A program made the translations under genes and the position numbers. Shown piece by piece: positions 28,239 to 35,561 of a stretch of DNA of 35,561 nucleotides. The stretch is taken from contig JAJTDQ010000005.1 in assembly GCA_021300505.1 (NCBI GenBank), positions 1-35,561 of the forward strand, in the 5' to 3' direction. The notes below the pieces were generated by a model, which made no database searches, was not told where the DNA came from, and was given only the letters and a program-made list of their open reading frames with translations. The first letter of the stretch is position 1. The number at the start of each line of letters is the position of its first letter. The stretch is from Cryomorphaceae bacterium. Lineage in GTDB: Bacteria > Bacteroidota > Bacteroidia > Flavobacteriales_D > Crocinitomicaceae.

Positions 28239-31200
28239 ATGAATACAGCTCAGGCAAAAGGCAAATTTAATCTCAAAGAAATACTTGGAAAGAAAGCGCT
28301 ACACCTTACCATTATTTTGACAATCATCGGTGTACTTGTGGCTTTGTTTTTTCACATTAAAAATTCTGTCAATGAACAATTGGTCAGAACTCAACTTGAA
28401 AAAGAAACGCCATCCGAAATTTTAAATCACGCGAATACACTTTATTGGTTAGGGAGAACATACGGAAACACAACCCATGAGTTTGAAAAGTCCGAAAAAC
28501 TTGCTCTTCGTGTTAAAGAAATGTTGGCAGGAAAGAACGATTCCATAAGTACGTTAACACGCATCAAGGCGGATAAAATCATTTCCAACTCTAAACACAA
28601 TAGAGAACAAAACGCGTTAACAGTTAACAACAAATACCCCTATTTCCTAGACTTCGCAGGACTCAATGAGTTACCTGAAGAAGACCAACCATTGGAAGAA
28701 ATGGATCGTGTAACAACGATTCGCGTATTAACGAAGCTCTTGGATTTACCAGAACAAAATTCATCACGGCCATTGCGTGACTACCCCTACTTCAGTATTT
28801 TAGTACACAACACCAACGACGCACAACTTCATGAGGCGGGCATCCAGTACCTCAATTTAACCACCAAACAGTATACTATTTCCGAACATGAAATTGCACA
28901 AATTACTGGCGTGAAAAATTTCAAGGTAGAGCAAATCTTAAAAGACACTATCAATGTTCGCAAGATTTGTGATTTTTTCAATTGCAGTGAGTTGGCGATC
29001 ATCAATGTAAACAAGCAAGATCAGTACGATGGAATTTACTACTATGGTGCAAATATTCGCCTCATTTCACCAAACAGCAACGAAGTAAAAGTCTCTCGAT
29101 ACACAGAAGCCTTCACTACTGCCAGAGGATACAATGCCATGCTTGGCATTAAGATTCCCCTTCTCATTTCTTACCTTTTGCTCCTCATTTTAGGGGTTGA
29201 ATTGCTCTCGTTACTCAATCTTTTCGCCTATTCTCGAATCAAGTGGCATCGCTTTATTCTCGTAGGGATCATATCCATGGTCATTAACATTGTTTCGATA
29301 GAAGCACTTGCTTATTTTTGGAACCCAGCATCGGGTGAATTTGCTGAAACAGACAAGGCGATGGTCTGGATATTTGCGGTAGCCTTGAGTTTTACACTTA
29401 TTCCAATAATCATAGGTCATCTCACAGTTGGTAAATTGGACCGATTTATCAGTTCTTTTGATTCAGGCTTGGATGATAAAAATGGGCTGTTCAGCGTTAT
29501 TTTCCCAGGATTAACAGTATATTCAATTTCAATAACGTATTACAACCTACTGCGTTTTGGCATTTCCGAAGACCTCTATTTTGCACTGTACGCCTTTGCT
29601 TACTCCGTAGTACTATCTTACCTCTTGAGTTATTATTGGAAAAAGGTGAAAGAGCTTCCATCCAAGTCATTTTTATTTCACCAAATTTCCGTTTACACAT
29701 TACTTGGGATCATTGTCCTTTGTGCGATCTTATTTCCTTACTCAACATTCGGGAACTTAGATCCATCCAACACATTGAATGCGTTTATTCTCTTTGTTTG
29801 CATTCCACTATTTCTATCCTTAATGAATGAAATCATTCTAAAAGTCTATTTTTCGAAACATACGAGTAGTGAATTGCAAAAAACAATTGATATTGACAAT
29901 ATTCATTACGTCCCAAGTCTTTTTGAGGATGAGATGCGCGGCAACTTGAAAGATCAGGGTGTTTTAGTCTTGTATGGCGCAAAAAAAATGGGGAAAACAT
30001 GGCTTGCAAAAAAGATAGCTGAACGTTTGTTGACTGATAACACATATGATAATTTGGTGTATATTGATTTTTCTTTGTCTCAATCAGAAGAAGAAAAAAA
30101 CAAAATCAACTATTATCCTTTCGCGGAAGGATTTTCGCATCTTTTGCCTAAAAATGTTTTCAATGACCAAGCGGAAGAGGCAAGAAAATCAGGGAATATA
30201 TTGGGGAAGCTAATAAGTTCAATTACCTCTGCAGGTGATTTTCTAGTAGACGAAAGTGAGTCAAAGCCTGCAGAATTGTCGAAAATTCGAAAAATAATCA
30301 CAGATAAAATTAGTGAGCACCCGCAAACATTAATTGTGTTCGATAATATCCATGTGGCGCAAGGCGACAACAAAGAACTATTCCTATCCTTCGTCAATGA
30401 GATACACCGCATCAATGTAGAGAATAAGAAGGATTCGGAACAAAAAAAATACCCGCTTCTGCTGTTCACTTCGACTCAAGGTTTTCATTTTAAGCGTGAA
30501 TTCGAAAATATTATCGAGGGACTTATCAATGCTAGAAATTCGAAACAGAATGCGACATTTAAACTGGAGGATAAAATTATCGCACTTTCTCAAGAACAAA
30601 ATTGCCCGCCTTTTTATACGATCTCGTCTGATCCACAATTTTTGAACAAATACCTTAACAAATTTAATATTGGAATTTTTGACCGGAAAATCATTTTGGA
30701 AAAATTCAAAAAATCAGAAAAAGATAAAGCGCCAGGTCTAGTAGCTGAAATACTAAAGTCCCTCGACGACCTTCAACAAATATCTATAAAGGACAAAACA
30801 ATAAAAGTTAGGCACCACGACTTTGAAATTCCTGACATCGTTGAGGAGTTGGACTTTTTCGAACAGGTTGTTAAGACACTGAGTCCTGAGCTGATCGATA
30901 TCTTGCGCTGCTGCGCCTACTCCGCGATGGACGATGGTGAATTTGAGGTAGCAGCAATTAGCTTCATTCTGGAAAAGAAACGATTGGATATTCTACATCA
31001 CTTGAATATCGCCGAAAACTTAAATATCGTATACGACACCAAAGACAAAAATGATTGGTACCGATTTAACGATGTTCGATTTATCATGGTACTAAAAAAA
31101 CAAGATAGTCAAGGGATAAACCAGTTATTTTCTCAGCTTGGCAAGGAATATTACCTAAGGTGGGTGAATTTCTATTTTGAGCATTTCGAAGACTTAAAAA

Positions 31201-33074
31201 AAGATGTTATCAATCACCGCCAAACACTCATCTCATTAGCTGAAAGATCCTATCTATTGAATGAAATTCAACCTGAAAAGTCTTTAATGATCTTAAAGAA
31301 AATGGGATATTTCTTTTTAGAGCCACAGATTAGCCTTCTCGAAAACGCAAAGCAATCATTCCAAAATGCGATTTCGATAATGACAAGAAAAAATAGCACT
31401 AGTCTTAAGGCTGAACTATATGAGATTCAAGTGAAAGGTTTGCTGAGGACCCTTGATGAAAAGAATGAACTCAACGAAACAGAAGCATATGAAATTCTTT
31501 CACAGAAAGAGGAAATAATTGACTGTTGTCCAGAACTCGCTTTCGATTTGTACTATACAGAAAAATTGGCTTTTGCCAAGAGTACCTCCTACCATCCAGA
31601 CGTTGCCACGAAGTACATTGATGAAATCAATACAAAGCTGACCAATGAAAAATTGGATGATGTCAATGAATTAAAACTTCGATTTTTAGTACTTATTCTC
31701 GAACCGATGGGTGGTGCTAAATTTGAAACTCTGCAACGATTGTGTGTATCATACGAAGCATTGATAAACAGAATTCAACAGAGCAATCAAATTGACGTAT
31801 ACCTGTCAGGTGGCATCTATCAACAACTTCTCAATAATTACGGTGGAAATATTATTGGAGATAAAATGATTGGGCACGATGAATTAAAAGATAATCCAGA
31901 AGCTAGATTGGAACTCTTTTTAAAATCAATTCAAATATTAACACTTCGTGTACGCATTGAATTGGATCGTTTTGTAAATAACGCACAACATGAACAACTT
32001 GTGGAAGGCCTCCAAAAAATAAAGAATATTCAAGAGTCGAAGGAAGTACGTTCGTTTGAAGATGCCTTAGTGATTATCCGACAAATTGTCGATGTTTTAA
32101 ACTACAAGGCTATTACTTATTTCGTTGATCGAAAGGGCTTGAGTTATACAGTGAATTATTTGACGAGATCTCTTTATTATTATTGTGTTGATAAAAACGT
32201 GTTGCGCATCTCTTCCTCAGAATTAAAAACCATAATTGAGGACCTTTCTGACTATGCCTATTCCTTGAATAGTGATGTACAAGATTCGATGGGTATCATC
32301 ATGTCTTCATCCTTTAAAGGATTGATCAAACAAGATTTCAACTCTTCAAAAGACGCGAAGCAAATCAGTGAAGCCTTCGGTTGCTTCGAAGAATCATTTG
32401 CTCAAGCATTTAGTACACAATTCTACCAATCGGTTCTTGCACTCAATAATATGGCGAACCTTGTTGCGAGCTCGGAGAGCAATACAAGCTCTAAATTAGC
32501 TACAAAACTTAAGTCTAACAGAAATTTATTCACCCAGCGTCACCTCCTGAATCACTTTGATAAAGTTGATTTGGATCAAAATGGAAGCACGGCAAAACTA
32601 GAGGAAGATAACGTAATCGAGAATAAGGCTGACTTATCGAAATTAACGAAAGAGCCCGGATCAAAATTTCATAAGTCGGCATTTAAAGATCCACAAGACG
32701 TTATCGATTTCATCGAAGATCTGGTGAAAAATCAACCCAGCTTGTTTGTTAAAGAAAATGGCAAGGCATACTTACAAATAGAGCTGGACTATGTCGTGGG
32801 AACAAATAATGTGATCGCTATCGCGGAACTCCCAGAAGGCGCTGAAGTTAAAACAGGAAAAAGAAGGGACTTCAATGACGCAAAGTTAGTCTCGGGTATT
32901 CCCTACCCAGAAACGAAATGCTTTTCCGCCGTTTTGTCCAAAGATTTGGATTACATAGAAACAGCTCACCCCGGTCCAATTTCTCCACAGTTTCCGTCAA
33001 CAAAGCAACCATTGGAAATACAAAAGGCCAATAGCGATTATTGGAATAAGCACGCTTTTATCATTAATGAGTAA
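28239..33074 (+). CDS. Multi-TM protein with internal P-loop NTPase (STAND/AAA-like) and long helical C-terminal region
   Basis: N-terminal TM 'LHLTIILTIIGVLVALFFHI', loop domain, TM cluster, then Walker A 'LVLYGAKKMGKTWLAKKIA' (about 29973) and Walker B-like 'TLIVFDNIHVAQ' (about 30327). Confidence 0.75.
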   Translation: MNTAQAKGKFNLKEILGKKALHLTIILTIIGVLVALFFHIKNSVNEQLVRTQLEKETPSEILNHANTLYWLGRTYGNTTHEFEKSEKLALRVKEMLAGKNDSISTLTRIKADKIISNSKHNREQNALTVNNKYPYFLDFAGLNELPEEDQPLEEMDRVTTIRVLTKLLDLPEQNSSRPLRDYPYFSILVHNTNDAQLHEAGIQYLNLTTKQYTISEHEIAQITGVKNFKVEQILKDTINVRKICDFFNCSELAIINVNKQDQYDGIYYYGANIRLISPNSNEVKVSRYTEAFTTARGYNAMLGIKIPLLISYLLLLILGVELLSLLNLFAYSRIKWHRFILVGIISMVINIVSIEALAYFWNPASGEFAETDKAMVWIFAVALSFTLIPIIIGHLTVGKLDRFISSFDSGLDDKNGLFSVIFPGLTVYSISITYYNLLRFGISEDLYFALYAFAYSVVLSYLLSYYWKKVKELPSKSFLFHQISVYTLLGIIVLCAILFPYSTFGNLDPSNTLNAFILFVCIPLFLSLMNEIILKVYFSKHTSSELQKTIDIDNIHYVPSLFEDEMRGNLKDQGVLVLYGAKKMGKTWLAKKIAERLLTDNTYDNLVYIDFSLSQSEEEKNKINYYPFAEGFSHLLPKNVFNDQAEEARKSGNILGKLISSITSAGDFLVDESESKPAELSKIRKIITDKISEHPQTLIVFDNIHVAQGDNKELFLSFVNEIHRINVENKKDSEQKKYPLLLFTSTQGFHFKREFENIIEGLINARNSKQNATFKLEDKIIALSQEQNCPPFYTISSDPQFLNKYLNKFNIGIFDRKIILEKFKKSEKDKAPGLVAEILKSLDDLQQISIKDKTIKVRHHDFEIPDIVEELDFFEQVVKTLSPELIDILRCCAYSAMDDGEFEVAAISFILEKKRLDILHHLNIAENLNIVYDTKDKNDWYRFNDVRFIMVLKKQDSQGINQLFSQLGKEYYLRWVNFYFEHFEDLKKDVINHRQTLISLAERSYLLNEIQPEKSLMILKKMGYFFLEPQISLLENAKQSFQNAISIMTRKNSTSLKAELYEIQVKGLLRTLDEKNELNETEAYEILSQKEEIIDCCPELAFDLYYTEKLAFAKSTSYHPDVATKYIDEINTKLTNEKLDDVNELKLRFLVLILEPMGGAKFETLQRLCVSYEALINRIQQSNQIDVYLSGGIYQQLLNNYGGNIIGDKMIGHDELKDNPEARLELFLKSIQILTLRVRIELDRFVNNAQHEQLVEGLQKIKNIQESKEVRSFEDALVIIRQIVDVLNYKAITYFVDRKGLSYTVNYLTRSLYYYCVDKNVLRISSSELKTIIEDLSDYAYSLNSDVQDSMGIIMSSSFKGLIKQDFNSSKDAKQISEAFGCFEESFAQAFSTQFYQSVLALNNMANLVASSESNTSSKLATKLKSNRNLFTQRHLLNHFDKVDLDQNGSTAKLEEDNVIENKADLSKLTKEPGSKFHKSAFKDPQDVIDFIEDLVKNQPSLFVKENGKAYLQIELDYVVGTNNVIAIAELPEGAEVKTGKRRDFNDAKLVSGIPYPETKCFSAVLSKDLDYIETAHPGPISPQFPSTKQPLEIQKANSDYWNKHAFIINE

Positions 33075-33079
33075 GTAAC

Positions 33080-33430
33080 ATGAAAAAGGAAAACAATAAA
33101 TACGAAGAGATCGGAAAAGATGTCATTGAATATGTCGATACCCGAATTGAACACACTAAACTCCAATTCATCGCGAAAACGATTGAAATTGGGTCCTATA
33201 CATTCAGTTCGCTTATTATTATCCTTTTGTTCTTGGTATTTTATTTTTGTTTAGTATGTGGAACTGCACTTTGGATAGGTCATTATTTAGGTGCACTGCA
33301 CATTGGTTTTTTCATCATTATGGGGATTCATTTGTTCTTTTTGATTTTACTTATTCTGGTGAAGAAATACTTGGTTGAAATACCATTACAGAATAAACTC
33401 ACTCGGATCATTTTCAATTCTAAAAAGTAA
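33080..33430 (+). CDS. Holin-X/DUF1469-like small membrane protein
   Basis: 'YVDTRIEHTKLQFIAKTIEIGSYTFSSLIIILLFLVFYFCLVCGTALWIGHYLGALHIGFFIIMGIHLFFLILLIL' resembles DUF1469/holin-X proteins of Bacteroidota. Confidence 0.6.
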   Translation: MKKENNKYEEIGKDVIEYVDTRIEHTKLQFIAKTIEIGSYTFSSLIIILLFLVFYFCLVCGTALWIGHYLGALHIGFFIIMGIHLFFLILLILVKKYLVEIPLQNKLTRIIFNSKK

Positions 33431-33433
33431 AAC

Positions 33434-33763
33434 ATGGAAATCAAGAAGTTTGACGATATCCGATTCGAACTTGTTCGACTTGAAGCAAAGATGGATCAGC
33501 AAGAGAAGTCCATAAAACAAAAGTTCAACGATTTGTTTGTACAAACACACCCTTTGACAATTGCTGCTCAAGTATTAACAGGTTCTTTTAAAGACATAAA
33601 GAACGACCGTTGGGTACGTGTTTTCAATTTAGTTATGTATGCCTACAAACAATTCAATGAAACAAAATCGGAAGGCTCAGACAACCCGATTGTTGATACG
33701 ATATTGAAGGTCATTGATATTGATTCCATCATTAAGGATGATGAATCTGAATCAGAAAAGTAA
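33434..33763 (+). CDS. Hypothetical protein
   Basis: 109-aa ORF with ATG, 3 bp after the previous gene. Confidence 0.55.
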   Translation: MEIKKFDDIRFELVRLEAKMDQQEKSIKQKFNDLFVQTHPLTIAAQVLTGSFKDIKNDRWVRVFNLVMYAYKQFNETKSEGSDNPIVDTILKVIDIDSIIKDDESESEK

Positions 33764-33776
33764 TTACACAATTATT

Positions 33777-34949
33777 ATGGAATTAATAGCAAAACGATTT
33801 ACAGCTGGCAATCTACTTTTTGTTAACTCAATACATTCAGACGGCGAAACACTCGTACTCAAATGGCCGGGTCTGTTTTCCAATAAAAAAGAACGAATTG
33901 ATATTCTCGGGTTGAAGGTCATTCAAGTCGAGGGCAAATCATCAAGGAATGAACTTGTTTCAATTCTTGTTCGTGATTTTTTTGACTCTGAATATAAGAT
34001 CGACGGATTCGATGTTAACGAAGCAGAAAAATTCTGTCAGGAAGTTCACCATGTTAAAAAGGATATTGAGAATAAACGCCAAGATTCTTTAAAAAACAGT
34101 ATTCACCAACTCGAAGCGCTACAGGGCTTAGAGGAGCTAAAAGAAATCGTTAAAGACACGATCAAACTTCGTCGGTATTATAAAGAAACAGGCGAAAATA
34201 GTATGCTATCGATGCACATGGTTTTTAAAGGGAATCCTGGAACAGGAAAAACGACTGTGGCAAGACTTATAGGTGAGATTCTTTACCTCGAGGGGGTGCT
34301 TCATTCAAACAACTTTGTGGAGTGTAGCAGGGTTGACTTAGTCGGTGAATATATCGGTCATACAGCGCCTAAAACATTGAAAATGTGCGAAAAGGCACTT
34401 GATGGAATTTTATTCATTGATGAAGCCTATACACTTTCTGGTCAATCGGAGATGAAGAATGATTTTGGAAAGGAAGCCATCGAAACCTTGCTGAAATTTA
34501 TGGAAGACAATCGTAATCGAACGTGTGTCATTGTGGCTGGATATTCTGATTTAATGAACCAATTTATTGCATCCAACCCAGGTCTCAAATCAAGATTTAC
34601 CCATTTTATTGATTTCTCGGATTTTAATGAAAAACAGCTATTTCAAATGGCAAAAGATTTCTTCGAGAAGGAAAAAATTGAATTTTCTGATGGGGTTGAA
34701 AGCGAATTTTTTGGACAAATAAAATCCATTTACGACCATCGAGACAACAATTTTGGCAATGGGCGTGTTGTGAGAAATCTTTGTGAGGCAATCGTTCGTA
34801 ACTACGACCTTCGAATGGCTGAATCTCTGGACTCAAAAGAAAACACACTCAACAAAAAACTTATTTCAGCTGATTTTCATCTTGTTTTCGAGGAGTATTT
34901 CTCGTTGAATAAGCGCGTTGAACCAACAAATGATTCAATCGGTTATTAA
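33777..34949 (+). CDS. CbbX/CfxQ/SpoVK-type AAA+ ATPase (start revised to ATG 33777)
   Basis: 'MVFKGNPGTGKTTVARLIGEILY', 'DLVGEYIGHTAPKTLKMCEKALDGILFIDEAYTLSGQ', 'TCVIVAGYSDLMNQFIASNPGLKSRFTHFIDFSDF'. Confidence 0.9.
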   Translation: MELIAKRFTAGNLLFVNSIHSDGETLVLKWPGLFSNKKERIDILGLKVIQVEGKSSRNELVSILVRDFFDSEYKIDGFDVNEAEKFCQEVHHVKKDIENKRQDSLKNSIHQLEALQGLEELKEIVKDTIKLRRYYKETGENSMLSMHMVFKGNPGTGKTTVARLIGEILYLEGVLHSNNFVECSRVDLVGEYIGHTAPKTLKMCEKALDGILFIDEAYTLSGQSEMKNDFGKEAIETLLKFMEDNRNRTCVIVAGYSDLMNQFIASNPGLKSRFTHFIDFSDFNEKQLFQMAKDFFEKEKIEFSDGVESEFFGQIKSIYDHRDNNFGNGRVVRNLCEAIVRNYDLRMAESLDSKENTLNKKLISADFHLVFEEYFSLNKRVEPTNDSIGY

Positions 34950-34950
34950 C

Positions 34951-35561
34951 CTAGAAGAGCGTCATTTGGTCTTCGTCGTCCTTCTTCGTTAAATCCCACT
35001 CTACCGTGGTTCCATCCGGTACTCCATCGTCTGGATCTTCTGCTCCATCAACACCTTCAATGGCATCAACATCTGCATCAAGTTCTTCAGGTTCTTGGAT
35101 TTCATCTGGCCATGGTTCCGTTCCTTCAATGGCATGGGTCAATACAATTTCCTTCACTTTTAGCTTCGTCAACTGATTCCCTTGAGCCTTCATTCCTTTG
35201 ACCTCAATAAAATCAGCGATATTCACTTCATTGTCTGGCAAGTTCTTGGTTTCCTTAAGCAACTTATTGTATACAATGCGTACATTAGGCCTATATGCTG
35301 TGGATACAGTATCCATATATGAACCCGCAGATTCGCTAATGAAGAGTACCTTTTTATCGATGGTCACCTCACAATGGAAACGTTTCACAAAGTGTAAGTC
35401 CTTTTCTGCATCGTAATAAACCGCCGAAATGGCATGATCTGGATTCCACTTTTCGATGTGAATCATGTCCTCATCAAAATGATTCGACAAATCGAAATTA
35501 CTTAAGCGGTATTCACCCGATTTATACAACGTTAAGATCTTATCTTCGCCTTTGAATGAAC
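34951..35561 (-). CDS. parC: DNA topoisomerase IV / gyrase subunit A-type protein, C-terminal part; 5' end beyond window
   Basis: Frame open to window end ('SFKGEDKILTLYKSGEYRLSNFDLSNHFDEDMIHIEKWNPDHAISAVYYD...'), ending 'DEDQMTLF', as in Bacteroidota ParC C-termini. Confidence 0.75.
   Translation of the reverse strand, partial: SFKGEDKILTLYKSGEYRLSNFDLSNHFDEDMIHIEKWNPDHAISAVYYDAEKDLHFVKRFHCEVTIDKKVLFISESAGSYMDTVSTAYRPNVRIVYNKLLKETKNLPDNEVNIADFIEVKGMKAQGNQLTKLKVKEIVLTHAIEGTEPWPDEIQEPEELDADVDAIEGVDGAEDPDDGVPDGTTVEWDLTKKDDEDQMTLF

Noticed and set aside
33080-33430. Phage holin suggesting a prophage
   Set aside because: Holin-X/DUF1469-like proteins are common chromosomal membrane proteins in Bacteroidota, and no phage structural, integrase or lysis genes are nearby.

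Overview
This window looks like a Bacteroidota (Flavobacteriia-like) chromosome segment. A partial secreted PKD / type-IX-sorting protein lies at the left edge. The conserved 3' end of a topoisomerase IV/gyrase A-type gene (parC-like) lies at the right edge. Between them is about 30 kb of accessory-looking genes in tight, mostly co-directional blocks. (1) 4.2-14.7 kb (-): an envelope cassette with two DUF4407-like membrane proteins, two transglutaminase-like proteins, a membrane-anchored OmpA-domain protein with a paralogous partner, and further membrane proteins. A fibronectin/DUF1566-type lipoprotein gene in this stretch appears broken by an internal deletion. (2) 15.0-24.2 kb (-): a compact five-gene operon encoding a HExxH zincin, a 1452-aa protein combining a retron-like reverse transcriptase (NAxxH, QGSPTSG, YSDD, VTG motifs), a Fib_succ_major/C-type-lectin-like domain and LRR-like segments, a separate LRR protein, a MoxR-type AAA+ ATPase, and a DUF2201-type metallopeptidase/vWA protein. 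This is the best candidate for an undescribed system: a MoxR-vWA 'ternary-like' conflict system built around an RT-CLec-LRR protein. (3) 24.3-34.9 kb: a sigma-70-like factor with a small partner, a large membrane protein with a HEPN-like Rx5H motif, a 1611-aa multi-TM protein with an embedded P-loop NTPase, a holin-X/DUF1469-like membrane protein, and a CbbX/SpoVK-type AAA+ ATPase. No tRNA, rRNA, CRISPR or transposase was seen. All family calls come from reading the translations by eye; no database search was run.
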